Part shown: positions 40,425 to 49,916 of the stretch, piece after piece
Numbering within the stretch: the first letter of the stretch is position 1
Layout of the letters: each line of letters starts with the position of its first letter
Assembly (NCBI GenBank): GCA_034423015.1
Contig: DAOUJG010000012.1
Span: 6,330-70,329 of the forward strand
Origin: JAGWBJ01 sp034423015
Lineage (GTDB): Bacteria; Chloroflexota; Dehalococcoidia; Lucifugimonadales; JAGWBF01
Direction of reading: 5' to 3'
Length of the DNA stretch: 64,000 bases
The notes under the pieces: generated by a model
What the model saw: only the letters and a program-made list of their open reading frames with translations
What the model was told of the DNA's origin: nothing
Database searches by the model: none
Translations under genes and position numbers: made by a program

Positions 40425-43400
40425 ATGAGCGGAAGACTCAAGACCGCGGTGGCGGTGGCTGTCGCATTGCTTGCCCTGATGACGGCTGTGTTGGCGGCAT
40501 GCGACCCGGAACGCACACCCACGCCAACCCCGGAGGCCACCGTCACAGCGGAGCCTACGCCGAGCGCCACTCCCCAGGCCACAGCCACGCCGCCAGCAAG
40601 CACGCCGACCCCGGCACCCACCACAACTCCGCAGCCAACGGCCACGCCGGTAAGCACGCCGACCCCGGCTCCCACTCCAACGCCGCAACCGACGGCCACG
40701 CCGGTAAGCACGCCAATTCCGGCTCCAACTCCAACACCGCAGCCGGCGGCCACTCCAACGCCGGCTCCCACCGCAACACCGACTCCGGCGCCCACTCCAA
40801 CGCCGCAGCCAACGGCCACGCCAACACCGGAACCTGATGACGATGCTCCTCTGCCCTTCGACCCCAAGGTGGTCCGCGGCACCCTCTCCAACGGGCTGAG
40901 CTACTACATCAGGCACAACGAGGAGCCCAGGGACCGGGCGCAAATTGCGCTGGCGGTCAGGGCCGGCTCCGTCCACGAAGAAGAGCACCAGCAGGGCCTT
41001 GCCCATTTCGTGGAGCACATGGCGTTCAATGGCACCGACCGCTTCGCCAAGCAGGAGATAGTGGAGTACCTGGAGTCCATAGGAAACATATTCGGCCCCG
41101 ACGTGAACGCCCAGACCGGATTCGACGACACCAGGTACTGGCTGGAGATCCCGACGGACGACCCCGAGATTGCCGAGACGGCTTTCCGTATTCTCAGCGA
41201 CTGGGCCTACGGGATCTCTTTCGATCCCGAAGAGGTCGATCTCGAGCGCGGCGTGATCCTGGAGGAGTGGCGCCTTTCCCAGGGATTCAGCTCCAGGCTC
41301 CAGGACAGCCTGCTCGAGCTCCTGTTCGGGTCCTCCCTCTACGCCAACCGGGCTCCCATCGGCCTCCCGGAAGTCGTCGAGGGCGCGACGGCGGAGCTCC
41401 TGAGGGAGTACTACGAGCGCTGGTACCGACCCGACCTGATGGCCGTGGTGGCCGTGGGCGACTTCGACGTCGAAGAGATGGAGGCCAAGGTAAGGCAGCA
41501 CTTTGCGCCGCCGCCCGAGGGTGAGGCAAGCCAGGCGAGCGCGGCAGCCGGCCCTCAGACCGACCGGCCTAGGGTCGAGGTACCCGGCCACGAAACACCC
41601 TGGATCAATGTGTTCACTGACGTCGAGTCCCCGGGCAGCCAGTTCGTGCTGGTCCGGAAGCTGGCCCCGGGCACGGGCCGGGACCAGGCGGCGTTCCGTC
41701 GGTTCGTAGTCGAGGGACTCGCCTTCATGATGATGAATGCGAGGCTCTTCGAGCGGGGCCAGGTCGAGGACCCGCCATATCTGGGGGCCCAGGCCCTCCG
41801 TTCGCCATACGTGGAGTCGTTGGACATTCTGCAGTTCGCGGCGTGGGTGGCGCCGGGCGGAATCGAGCGGGGGTTGGAGGTGGTGCTGGAGGAGCTGCAG
41901 CGCGTCAGGCTGCACGGCTTTACCGAGGGCGAGCTAAAGCGCGAGAAGAGCAACCTGCTGAGATCAGTGGAGAATGTATACAAGCAGCGGGACCAGGTGC
42001 CCTCGCAGAGCTTCGTCAACGAGTACGTGGACCACTTCCTGTCCGGGACGCCGGCTCCCGGCATCGAGGCCGAGTGGGAGCTGTACCAGGAGGTGCTGCC
42101 ACAGATCACCCTGGATGAGTTCGCCGAGGTGGCAGAGTCCTGGACCAGGTCCCGGGACACGGCCCTGTTGGTCGTCCGGCCGGAGGAGACCGAGGCCTCC
42201 TCGGACAGCGACCTGAACGCCGCGACTCTGGCGCTGCTGGAAGCCGCGCCCACCCTGGAGGTGGCCCCCTACGCAGACACCCTTGAGGACGTCCCGCTGC
42301 TGGAGGCGATTCCCACCCCCGGCAGCATTACCGCCGAAGAGCATATCGAGTCCATTGACGCTCAGAAATGGACTCTGTCCAACGGGATAACGGTTCTTGC
42401 CAAGCAGACCGACTTCCGCGACGATGAAGTGGAGTTCAGGGCCTTCAGCCCCGGCGGGCACTCCCTGGCAGCGGACGAGGACCACGTGTCCGCCCTCCAC
42501 GCCGCACAGCTTGTTGCCGGCAGCGGCGTTGGCCCCCACGACAACGTGGCCCTGGACAAGCTGCTGGCCGGCAAGAGGGTCTCGGTGTCCCCGTTCATCG
42601 GAGAGCTCTTCGAGGGGTTCTCAGGCAGCGCCTCCCCGGAGGACATGGAGACGCTGTTCCAGCTCATTACACTCTATGCGACCCAGCCCAGGCTGGACCA
42701 GGCCATCTTCGACAGATACCTGGCGAGGCAGCAGAGCATCGCAGAGATCAACGCCGCCCAGCCGGACTCGGTCCTGTTCGACACCGCCAGGACCGTGCTG
42801 GCCCAGGAGCACTTCCGCCGCCGGCCTCTCACAGTGGGACTGCTGGAGGAGCTGAGCAGGGATCGGGCGGAAGCGGTCTACGCCGACCGTTTCTCGGACC
42901 TCGGGGACGCAACCTTCGTCTTCGTTGGGGCCTTCGACTGGGATGACCTGCGGTCGCTCTCCACCACGTACCTGGCAAGCCTGCCCACAACGGGACGAGG
43001 TGAAGACTGGGTTGACCACGACATCGACCCCCCGTCCGGCATCGAGGACCATGTTGTCCACAGCGGCATCGAGCCTCGCAGCAACACGGTGCTCGCGTTT
43101 GCCGGGGACATGGACTGGAGCCGTCAGGAGGCGCTGGCCCTCAACGTGGCGGGCGAGATGCTGGGCATCCGGTTGAGAGAGCGTGTGCGCGAGCAGCTGG
43201 GCGGCACGTACTTCATCGGGGTGAACGCGGGCAGCTCAACCCTTCCGGACACAGAGTATCTGGCCTCCGTCATCTTCGGGAGCGACCCGACACGCGTCGA
43301 GGAGCTGTTCGAGGAGGTGTTGGTCGAGGTGGAGTGGATCCGGGAAGGGGGAGAGCAGAGCTACCTGGACACGGTCAAGGAGCAGCTCCGGACCACCCGG

Positions 43401-43601
43401 CAGGAGGACCTCAGGGAGAACGGGTTCTGGGTGGGGCAGATATCCGCCGCAACGCAGCGGGGCGAGGCCTTTACGGAGACTCTCGGATTCGATGAGGTCC
43501 TGGAGGCGCTGACGCTGGAAGATGTGGCCGCCACCGCCCAACGCTACTTCACGCCAGACATGTACGTGCGGGTCGTGCTGTACCCGGTGGAGGAGGAGTA
43601 G
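40425..43601 (+). CDS. M16-family zinc metallopeptidase lipoprotein
   Basis: This 1058-residue protein has a signal peptide with lipobox VLAAC, then a long Pro/Thr/Ala linker (about residues 31-137). The first M16 half carries the inverted zinc motif H194-F-V-E197-H198 and a distal glutamate region (EEVDLERGVILEE), with the conserved RWY-R-P strand. The C-terminal half (about 640-1050) repeats the fold without the zinc motif, as in pitrilysin-like and PqqL-type peptidases; R/Y residues of the second half (TYFIGVN) assist catalysis. It should cleave peptides or unfolded proteins outside the membrane. AGGAG lies before the ATG. No operon partners. Confidence 0.9.
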   Translation: MSGRLKTAVAVAVALLALMTAVLAACDPERTPTPTPEATVTAEPTPSATPQATATPPASTPTPAPTTTPQPTATPVSTPTPAPTPTPQPTATPVSTPIPAPTPTPQPAATPTPAPTATPTPAPTPTPQPTATPTPEPDDDAPLPFDPKVVRGTLSNGLSYYIRHNEEPRDRAQIALAVRAGSVHEEEHQQGLAHFVEHMAFNGTDRFAKQEIVEYLESIGNIFGPDVNAQTGFDDTRYWLEIPTDDPEIAETAFRILSDWAYGISFDPEEVDLERGVILEEWRLSQGFSSRLQDSLLELLFGSSLYANRAPIGLPEVVEGATAELLREYYERWYRPDLMAVVAVGDFDVEEMEAKVRQHFAPPPEGEASQASAAAGPQTDRPRVEVPGHETPWINVFTDVESPGSQFVLVRKLAPGTGRDQAAFRRFVVEGLAFMMMNARLFERGQVEDPPYLGAQALRSPYVESLDILQFAAWVAPGGIERGLEVVLEELQRVRLHGFTEGELKREKSNLLRSVENVYKQRDQVPSQSFVNEYVDHFLSGTPAPGIEAEWELYQEVLPQITLDEFAEVAESWTRSRDTALLVVRPEETEASSDSDLNAATLALLEAAPTLEVAPYADTLEDVPLLEAIPTPGSITAEEHIESIDAQKWTLSNGITVLAKQTDFRDDEVEFRAFSPGGHSLAADEDHVSALHAAQLVAGSGVGPHDNVALDKLLAGKRVSVSPFIGELFEGFSGSASPEDMETLFQLITLYATQPRLDQAIFDRYLARQQSIAEINAAQPDSVLFDTARTVLAQEHFRRRPLTVGLLEELSRDRAEAVYADRFSDLGDATFVFVGAFDWDDLRSLSTTYLASLPTTGRGEDWVDHDIDPPSGIEDHVVHSGIEPRSNTVLAFAGDMDWSRQEALALNVAGEMLGIRLRERVREQLGGTYFIGVNAGSSTLPDTEYLASVIFGSDPTRVEELFEEVLVEVEWIREGGEQSYLDTVKEQLRTTRQEDLRENGFWVGQISAATQRGEAFTETLGFDEVLEALTLEDVAATAQRYFTPDMYVRVVLYPVEEE

Positions 43602-44006
43602 GCAGGGAGAATCCATCAAGAATAACCCTCATCGCAATCCGCCGGAGGGCCGGGCCAGCACCGGGATCTCCAGACGCTCGCTGGGCATGGGCATCGGCCG
43701 TCCTGACTGCCTCCCGCGAATGGTGCCAAGACGCCGTGGCCGGCCTCCGCAGATCCTCCGAATACACGGCGCCGACATCTAGGTTCCCCCAGCGCATTCT
43801 TCCGGCTGCAGAAGTCGAGGCCAAGCAGCTTCTGGACACGGCTGCCAGCGTGCGGTCTCGCTACAAATCAAGCACCAGTTTCATCGAGAGCCCGGAGCCT
43901 CCATAAAGCCTAGGACCTGAGGCCCCCTCGTAGTTGAAGGGTGCTGGTGACCTGTCCCCCCCATCTGTACTGCTAGTATAAGGCCTCCCCAAACCAACTT
44001 AGGGCG
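43602..44006. other. Intergenic region, no gene seen
   Basis: No coding frame. The last 150 bases before 44006 turn AT-richer at the boundary with the lower-GC ATPase/TOPRIM pair. Confidence 0.45.
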
Positions 44007-44591
44007 CTATTCACTACTCCACTGTCGAAATGAACTGCGCACGTCTTCCACAAAGCGCCTGAGGGAACTATCTGTCCCCATGGCTCGCTCGATGTCCATT
44101 TGTTTCACTAAGTCTTCGGCAAATTCCACACCGCCGATGGCCGGCACAATACCGGCATCGCGAATAGCCTGTGCGAGCAGTTGTTTATATCGATCCCGGT
44201 CGCATTTCTGATCCGGGGCATCGCAACCGCGGCCAAAGACCACCCTGAATGCAGCACCGTCGAGTAGCAGCCACCGTTCGATGTGAGGGTCGGGAATCGC
44301 AAATGCCAAGGGTGCCGGGGCTACATCAGTCTGCAACTCCCGGAGCCGCTCGCTTAAACCTCTACAATTGGCATCCGTGCAAACGACTATCAGGTCGGGA
44401 TAAGGACTGCGTTGATTTGTCAAATCTCTCAGGTAGCAATCCAACTCGTCAACGACTCGTCCATGGCCTCCTGATGCGCGTCGCCAGTCGAGATTGACCG
44501 GGATATCGAATTCACAAGCAAGCCGTCGTACCAACGCGTCAATAACCTGTCGATGTGCGTAGTCTTCACCGAACAGAGCGATCCTACGCAT
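44007..44591 (-). CDS. TOPRIM/DUF4276-like protein paired with AAA ATPase
   Basis: This protein of about 194 residues begins RRIALFGEDYAHRQV; the early Glu (residue 8) and the later LIVVCTDAN fit the E ... DxN pattern of a TOPRIM-like fold. FAIPDPHIERWLL is typical of DUF4276-type proteins. The ATG at 44591 overlaps the ATPase stop (ATGCGTAG), which supports the start and tight coupling. ATPase plus TOPRIM-type pairs act in anti-phage systems such as PARIS and OLD-like modules, where the nuclease-like component is the effector. The exact family is uncertain. Base composition is lower in GC than the flanking genes, suggesting horizontal acquisition. Confidence 0.65.
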   Translation of the reverse strand: MRRIALFGEDYAHRQVIDALVRRLACEFDIPVNLDWRRASGGHGRVVDELDCYLRDLTNQRSPYPDLIVVCTDANCRGLSERLRELQTDVAPAPLAFAIPDPHIERWLLLDGAAFRVVFGRGCDAPDQKCDRDRYKQLLAQAIRDAGIVPAIGGVEFAEDLVKQMDIERAMGTDSSLRRFVEDVRSSFRQWSSE

Positions 44592-45894
44592 CAAAATCGC
44601 CCCTGAGTATCCGACCTGAGATTGGAAGGGAAGTCTGCACATCTTCCAATGCTTCGTTGATATCGGTCCTCCGCGCTAGCGGCCCCCAGGTGGAAAACGC
44701 CTCAATAGCCGTCTCTCGACCAGCTCGCCGTACCGGGAATACCGAATCGTCGGGAAATAGATCGGGTAGAATGGGAGAGTGGGTCGTAACGATGTATTGA
44801 GTGGAGCCAGAACTGGCACGCGTTTTCAGCAGTTCCGCAATCAACTCGATCCGTCCTGGGTGAACCCCGTTTTCCGGTTCCTCAAAACCAACTAGGGACG
44901 GAGGCTCGTCCGTGCCAGTTAACGCCAATAGCCCCAACATGCGGAGCGTGCCCTCAGACAGCACCCTGGCCGGAATCGGTACGTTGCTTTCCCTGAGGAA
45001 CAGTTCAACTTCACCCAAGCTACTCACATCCACGTCTATGCCATCCACATTTGGCATTACGATATGGAGAGCCTTTTCAACTGCGTAGAATTGTTTGGGA
45101 TTAAAGGTCTTGAGTGTATTAAAGTATGCTGCAAGTTCTTCACCCATCAGCCCGATATTGCGAACTTCCTTGACGGGACCAGCCGCCCGCATACGCTCTC
45201 TCGGTTCGAAATAGAAGAACAGCCAACTCTCCAATTCCCGTCGTGTTGCTGTCATATGTGGGTAGTGGGGCGGATAATGGGGCATTGAGAGGATGGTGTG
45301 ATCCAGATATCGATCGTAGTCCGTAGGATGAGACTGCCCTTCCAAGCGCAAACGGATTTTCTCTCCGGTGCGCTCAAAGAAGGGGCGCCTATTCCCAGTG
45401 GGTTCTCCTTTGCTGTTCAGCGCCGCCAAGTATTCGTCGGTCATACGCAGGACACCGGACCGGGGCAGCATCTCAATCTCAACCCTGTACCGTAGATAGC
45501 GTTCCCGGACACGGGCCGGCGTGTTCCCTGTTTCTTCTGGTCGCCCTTCACCGCTGGGCCGGCGCATTTCTCGTATTTGCCGATTGACGGTCGCTACGAC
45601 CGCCTCCGACAACACCAAATCAGCCTCTATGGAAAAGACCAACCGCTCCTGTTCCACAAGGCCTTTGATTCCCTTTTCTCCCATGGCGAACGATTCTAGA
45701 GGTTTACCACGATAAGGCGGATCAAAGGCTTCCTTCAATGTGCGACTTGTTGCTAGCTTGGAGAGCAGCTGAAGAGCATCAAGGAAATTGCTCTTGCCGG
45801 CCGCGTTCGGACCAAACAGCAAGGTGAGTGGTGTAAGCTCAACATTGACGTCGGAGAGAGATTTGTAGCCTTTAATGTGAATTCGCTTCAGCAT
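44584..45894 (-). CDS. AAA family ATPase (AAA_21/OLD-like)
   Basis: This 436-residue ATPase starts MLKRIHIKGYKSLSDV, typical of SMC/RecF-like AAA_21 proteins, with Walker A FGPNAAGKSN (about residues 28-37), an ABC-like signature SEGTLRMLGLLAL, Walker B VGFEEPENGVHPGR and a D/H-loop TTHSPILPDLFP. The central part (about 90-270) is a helical insertion. Such proteins sense DNA ends or phage triggers and license a partner nuclease; the downstream TOPRIM-like gene overlaps by eight bases. Lower GC than its neighbours. Similar proteins occur in PARIS, retron and other defence modules; I cannot assign one. Confidence 0.8.
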   Translation of the reverse strand: MLKRIHIKGYKSLSDVNVELTPLTLLFGPNAAGKSNFLDALQLLSKLATSRTLKEAFDPPYRGKPLESFAMGEKGIKGLVEQERLVFSIEADLVLSEAVVATVNRQIREMRRPSGEGRPEETGNTPARVRERYLRYRVEIEMLPRSGVLRMTDEYLAALNSKGEPTGNRRPFFERTGEKIRLRLEGQSHPTDYDRYLDHTILSMPHYPPHYPHMTATRRELESWLFFYFEPRERMRAAGPVKEVRNIGLMGEELAAYFNTLKTFNPKQFYAVEKALHIVMPNVDGIDVDVSSLGEVELFLRESNVPIPARVLSEGTLRMLGLLALTGTDEPPSLVGFEEPENGVHPGRIELIAELLKTRASSGSTQYIVTTHSPILPDLFPDDSVFPVRRAGRETAIEAFSTWGPLARRTDINEALEDVQTSLPISGRILRGDFDA

Positions 45895-46273
45895 AGAGCT
45901 TGCTCCCGTATTCTATCCGACCCTGGGATTCGAATTATGCGACACGGTGCCTCGATTCACACTACTACCAGGTTCCACGCAACGTCGGCGGTATTGCTGC
46001 CTAGCACGAACGCGGTTCGTCCCGGTCGCGCTTATCCGAAATGAGCGAAATCAACCCAACTACATTGAAGATAGCCTGAGCACATACGGCACCACTTCGG
46101 TAGTTCGGATGCCCTGCTATGTACCATCTTGTTGGCGAGACTGACGGCACTGTGGACACATCTGTGGAATGCGAGGATGCCGCCCCGGGTCAAGGACAGC
46201 TTGGTCCACTGCTAACCGCCCCAGAAGGGTCTGGTAGTCCTGGGCCGCCCGGAGAGACGGGGTAGGTTTGTGG
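45895..46273. other. Intergenic region upstream of the ATPase gene
   Basis: No gene. Contains the promoter side of the ATPase/TOPRIM pair and the flank of the tRNA cluster. No repeat recognised. Confidence 0.45.
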
Positions 46274-46347
46274 CGCGCTTGGCGGGACTCGAACCCACGG
46301 CCTCAGCCTCCGCAGGGCTGCGCTCTATCCAGCTGAGCTACAAGCGC
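46274..46347 (-). tRNA. tRNA-Arg(GCG)
   Basis: Cloverleaf with acceptor GCGCTTG/CAAGCGC, D-stem GCTC/GAGC, anticodon stem CAGCC/GGCTG with loop CTGCGGA, and T-arm GTGGG-TTCGAGT-CCCGC. The anticodon is GCG; ACG is more common in bacteria, so identity should be confirmed. Confidence 0.85.
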
Positions 46348-46385
46348 TTGCGCATTCTCGAGTCACCGCCGGTAGGGGGATGTGG

Positions 46386-46468
46386 TGCCGAGGGTGGGAT
46401 TTGAACCCACACGCCCGTAAGGGCACTACGCCCTGAACGTAGCGCGTCTGCCGTTCCGCCACCTCGGC
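46386..46468 (-). tRNA. tRNA-Leu(CAG)
   Basis: Eighty-three bases with a long variable arm (GCCCTTACGGGC), acceptor GCCGAGG/CCTCGGC, anticodon stem CTACG/CGTAG with loop TTCAGGG and T-loop TTCAAAT. Class II leucine tRNA with anticodon CAG. Confidence 0.92.
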
Positions 46469-46548
46469 CCCATTCCACCATCGGGGGCAACCCTCAGCCA
46501 CGTGGGCTTCGGGGCCGCTCCCCGCGACGATGGCCCAATTTACGATGG

Positions 46549-46621
46549 TGGGCGATAGAGGATTTGAACCTCTGACCTCCTCGGTGTGAACGAGGCGCTC
46601 TAACCACTGAGCTAACCGCCC
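46549..46621 (-). tRNA. tRNA-Val(CAC)
   Basis: Standard 73-base cloverleaf: acceptor GGGCGGT, anticodon stem CCTCG/CGAGG with loop TTCACAC, T-arm AGAGG-TTCAAAT-CCTCT and 3' A. It shares the acceptor 5' strand with the TAC isoacceptor at 36849-36922. Confidence 0.92.
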
Positions 46622-46701
46622 ATTTGGCCAGGGGCCCATTCAATTATAGGTACCCCCGGTGCCGTATTGCAAGTCATGCAGCCGGGAGGTGGACCATCCC
46701 G

Positions 46702-47571
46702 TTACCTGGGCAGCAGCGTGCCCGCGTCTGCCACGTGGTCCCGACGAGGCCACCGGGCCGCCTCGACGGCGGTCAGGAAGTCCAGGACCGTGCGGTTGAA
46801 CAGGTCGGGCTCCTCCAGGTTGATGGTGTGTCCGCTCTGAGGGAAGAAGACTAGGCCCGAGGCCGGAATGTGCCGTTTCATGAAGACCGCCGGCTCTATG
46901 CAGGGCTCGTCCTCGTCTCCCGTCATTATCAACGCAGGGACCTCCAGGGTGCGGAGCTTGTCCTCCAGGGCGAAGATGGTGGGGCGGCGCAGTATCACTC
47001 CCCGGAAGGTGTGGGCCATCCCTCTGGCCGAATGGCGGGCCAGCTGGGCCTCGAACTCCTCCCAGCCCCTGGGGTCCTTGCGCCGGAGCTGGACCCTGGT
47101 CGGGCCGCTGGCGTACTCCCGGGCCATGACCTCCATCCCCTCGGCCTCGATGCGCCGGGCCACCTCCTCCCCCTGGCTGCGGAAGCGCTCCCGGTCCGTG
47201 GTGCCGGAGCCGGTCGCCGCGATCACCACGGACCGGGCCATATCGGGATAGGCCAGGCCGAAGTTGAGTGCCACGTTGCCTCCCATCGACAGCCCGACGA
47301 CGTGGGCCTGGGCGATGCCCAGGTGGCGGAGGAGGGCGAAGAGATCCTCGACGGCGTGCTCCTGGGAGTAGCAGTCCAGGCTGTCGGGCACCCCGGAGGG
47401 CGGGTACCCCCTGGCGTTGTAGGTGATCACCCGGTAGCGGCGGGAGAAGAACCTGACCTGGGACTCCCAGCTCTCCGAGGCCCCGGCGAACTCGTGGGAG
47501 AACACCAACGGGAACCCTTCCCCCGTGACCTCGTGGAACAGCTCCACCCCGTTCAGTCGTGCGATAGGCAT
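46702..47571 (-). CDS. Alpha/beta hydrolase
   Basis: This 289-residue alpha/beta hydrolase has the nucleophile elbow GLSMGG, an oxyanion-hole approach (VFSHEFAGASESW), a late acid in TGDEDEP and the catalytic histidine in SGHTINLEEP. Family members include lactonases, haloperoxidase-like and C-C bond hydrolases; the lid region (about 125-205) does not identify a substrate. There are two nearby ATGs (47577, 47571); the second matches the usual N-terminus (PIARLNGVEL). It faces a divergent deacetylase gene. No operon. Confidence 0.88.
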   Translation of the reverse strand: MPIARLNGVELFHEVTGEGFPLVFSHEFAGASESWESQVRFFSRRYRVITYNARGYPPSGVPDSLDCYSQEHAVEDLFALLRHLGIAQAHVVGLSMGGNVALNFGLAYPDMARSVVIAATGSGTTDRERFRSQGEEVARRIEAEGMEVMAREYASGPTRVQLRRKDPRGWEEFEAQLARHSARGMAHTFRGVILRRPTIFALEDKLRTLEVPALIMTGDEDEPCIEPAVFMKRHIPASGLVFFPQSGHTINLEEPDLFNRTVLDFLTAVEAARWPRRDHVADAGTLLPR

Positions 47572-47778
47572 GTGCACCCCGCATTGAGTCTTGGCATTGA
47601 GTTTCGGCCATTATAACCCGTCGAGGGCATGTTTACAGTCCTGATATCGGGCCACGCCCGGACGTACGCCGCTGTTTTGTCTTTGACTGGCCCATTCGGG
47701 CGGTGAGATAATGTACTGTGTTTTGCGCGCGGCCCGGAAGGGGAAGCCGACCTGCGAGGGTCGGGTAGCACATATAAG

Positions 47779-48648
47779 ATGGCCGACTCCACCGAGCGCC
47801 GGCTGCTGGCGGTGCTTGCCCACCCCGACGACGAGACCTTTCTCTGCGGCGGCACCCTGGCCCGCTACGCCTCCGAGGGCAGCCGCGTCTCGCTGATATG
47901 CGCGACCCGCGGGGAGGCGGGGGAGATCAGCGACCCGAGCTTGGCGCGGCCCGAGAACCTGGGGGAGGTGCGGGAAGGGGAGCTGAGGGCGGCCTGCCGC
48001 GCGCTGGGAATCCGGGACATCACCATCCTGGGGTACCGGGACTCCGGGATGGAGGGCGCCGAGGGCAACGACCACCCGCAGGCCTTCAGGCGCGCCGACA
48101 TGGATGAGATCGTGGGGCACGTGGTGAGGATAGTGCGCCGCACGCGGCCCCAGGTGCTCCTGACCTTCGACCCCAACGGCGGCTACGGCCACCCGGACCA
48201 CATCACCGTCCACACCGCGGCGGTGGAAGCCTTTTCCGCCGCGGCCAACCCCAACCGCTACCCGGAGCAGATCATCCGGGGGCTCCAGCCCCACCGGCCC
48301 GAGAGGCTGTACTACTCCGTCTTCCCCCGCAGCGCGGTGAAGTCCATCCATGCCGCCATGAGGGAGAGTGGGGCGGTCTCCGATTTCCTGGAGCTTGACC
48401 CGGACTCCATGGGAGTCCCCGACGAGGAGATCACCACGGTGTTGGACGTGGACAGGTACGTGGACCGGAAGCGCCAGGCAGCCCGCTGCCACAGGACTCA
48501 GATCGAGGGCGGCGACCCCTTCGAATGGCTTCCGGAGGCGGTCCGGGAGAATCTACTGGCGAGGGAGCACTTCGTCCGAGCGGAGCCGCCGGTTGACGGT
48601 CCCCCGGACTCTGAAGAGCGGGACCTGTTCAGGGACGGTTCGGGTTAG
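47779..48648 (+). CDS. PIG-L / LmbE family zinc deacetylase
   Basis: This 289-residue protein has the hallmark AHPDDE (residues about 14-19) and GYGHPDH metal motifs of PIG-L deacetylases, plus the L-x3-GYRDSGM segment seen in the MshB/Mca branch. Those act on N-acetylglucosaminyl conjugates: MshB makes the mycothiol precursor and Mca hydrolyses mycothiol S-conjugates. The C-terminal part with HRTQIEGGDPF also fits Mca/MshB-like enzymes. Substrate remains open, since many Chloroflexota have several paralogues. No ribosome binding site of note. Confidence 0.88.
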   Translation: MADSTERRLLAVLAHPDDETFLCGGTLARYASEGSRVSLICATRGEAGEISDPSLARPENLGEVREGELRAACRALGIRDITILGYRDSGMEGAEGNDHPQAFRRADMDEIVGHVVRIVRRTRPQVLLTFDPNGGYGHPDHITVHTAAVEAFSAAANPNRYPEQIIRGLQPHRPERLYYSVFPRSAVKSIHAAMRESGAVSDFLELDPDSMGVPDEEITTVLDVDRYVDRKRQAARCHRTQIEGGDPFEWLPEAVRENLLAREHFVRAEPPVDGPPDSEERDLFRDGSG

Positions 48649-48669
48649 CCGCCGGGGCCGGCCGGGAGG

Positions 48670-48810
48670 TCAGGCCTTGCCCAGTGTGGATATCCGGGTG
48701 TTGCACACCTGGCAAAACCCCTGGGTCCTCACGCGGCCGTTTCGCATCTTCACCTGCACGGCGTCCTTGAGAGACCGCTTTGCCTTGCACTTGAAGCAAT
48801 ACCCGACCAT
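48670..48810 (-). CDS. DUF5679-like zinc-ribbon small protein
   Basis: This 46-residue reading frame begins MVGYCFKCKAKRSL and ends FCQVCNTRISTLGKA: two CxxC pairs (C5/C8 and C34/C37) forming a zinc ribbon, which matches the DUF5679 family. GGGAGAGG lies seven bases before the ATG. Such proteins are common in Chloroflexota and archaea and are thought to bind nucleic acid or assist ribosome/transcription components, but no function is established. It overlaps no other gene. Confidence 0.85.
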   Translation of the reverse strand: MVGYCFKCKAKRSLKDAVQVKMRNGRVRTQGFCQVCNTRISTLGKA

Positions 48811-48931
48811 CACGCCTCTCCCTTGGGTGTCCCTAGAAAGATAGGGCCAAGGCTGCCCCCTGTCAAGGGCGAGGCAGTGTCGTGTGGTAGAGTAGACTAA
48901 CGGATGAACAGCTCGGTTGCGAGGAGCAGCA

Positions 48932-49885
48932 ATGCCCTATGAGTTCAGGGAGTACCCAATGTTCTCGTGGTCGCACAGCCGACGCACCACCTTCCAGGAA
49001 TGTCCACGCAAGTACTACTACCATTACTACGCCTCCCACAACGGCTGGGAGGCTACGGCCCCAGAGGGCGCCCGCCTCGTCTACCGGCTCAAAAATCTGA
49101 CGAGTCTGCCTTTGGAGATAGGCGCCGCCATCCATGAGGCCACTTCCACCGCCATACATGCGGTGCGTTCCGGCGACAACGCACCGACGGCTGAGATGCT
49201 GTATTCCACCGCCCGGAATCGTCTGAACAAGGCATGGAAGGAGTCCCAGAATAGGCCGGAGTGGGAGCGGTCACCCAAGTGGCGGCGGATGTTCCACGAG
49301 TTCTACTACGACACCGGCATAGGCGAGAACAAGGTAGCCGATGCAAAGGACCGGATCATGAAGTGCCTCGAGAACTTGCTGGTCTCAGTGAGCTTTCGAG
49401 AGGCAATAGCGTCCCCCCACTGCGAGATCAAGAACGTCGAGGAGTTCGTCACTTTCGACATCGACGGCACGGGCATCCACGCCGTGCCTGACTTGGTATA
49501 TCGAAGGGGCGACGGCGCTTGGATGGTCGTCGATTGGAAATCAGGCCACACACAAGACGACAATGCCGGGCAAGCTTCCGTGTACGCCCTGTACGTACGC
49601 CAACGCCACGGCGCGGAAGCGCCGAACATCGTAGTGCGAATCGAGCAGCTCCTCCACGGCGCCTCCAAAGACCACTCCTTCACTCAGGATGACCTGGACG
49701 GCTGCGTCCAAGACATTGGCGACAGTATCTCGGCGATGAAGACTTACCTCAGGGACCCCGGCCTGAACGCGCCGGTCGACAAGGCAGGATTCTCGCTGCG
49801 GTCGGACACCACGGTCTGCCGATTCTGCAACTTCTACGAGTTGGACAGGGACGAGATCGCATCCGCTCAGGACGGGCCGTTCTAA
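48932..49885 (+). CDS. PD-(D/E)XK nuclease family protein (Cas4/RecB-like)
   Basis: This 317-residue protein has an N-terminal cysteine followed by a Tyr-rich segment (CPRKYYYHYY) as in Cas4/RecB-type nucleases, a conserved HE in the helical part (IHEATS), the catalytic core PDLVYRRGDGAWMVVDWKSG (motifs II and III of PD-(D/E)XK: D ... D-W-K), a QASVYAL helix and a C-terminal CRFC pair. The first Cys and last CxxC could bind an Fe-S cluster, though the fourth ligand is not evident. ATG at 48932 follows GAGGAG. It is a stand-alone gene with no CRISPR or helicase neighbour. Confidence 0.82.
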   Translation: MPYEFREYPMFSWSHSRRTTFQECPRKYYYHYYASHNGWEATAPEGARLVYRLKNLTSLPLEIGAAIHEATSTAIHAVRSGDNAPTAEMLYSTARNRLNKAWKESQNRPEWERSPKWRRMFHEFYYDTGIGENKVADAKDRIMKCLENLLVSVSFREAIASPHCEIKNVEEFVTFDIDGTGIHAVPDLVYRRGDGAWMVVDWKSGHTQDDNAGQASVYALYVRQRHGAEAPNIVVRIEQLLHGASKDHSFTQDDLDGCVQDIGDSISAMKTYLRDPGLNAPVDKAGFSLRSDTTVCRFCNFYELDRDEIASAQDGPF

Positions 49886-49916
49886 GTGGACAGCGGCAAT
49901 CGCCCGAGCGCACCCG

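Noticed and set aside
43602..44006. Short frames suggesting a small regulatory gene
   Set aside because: Neither strand shows a ribosome binding site with a coherent domain.
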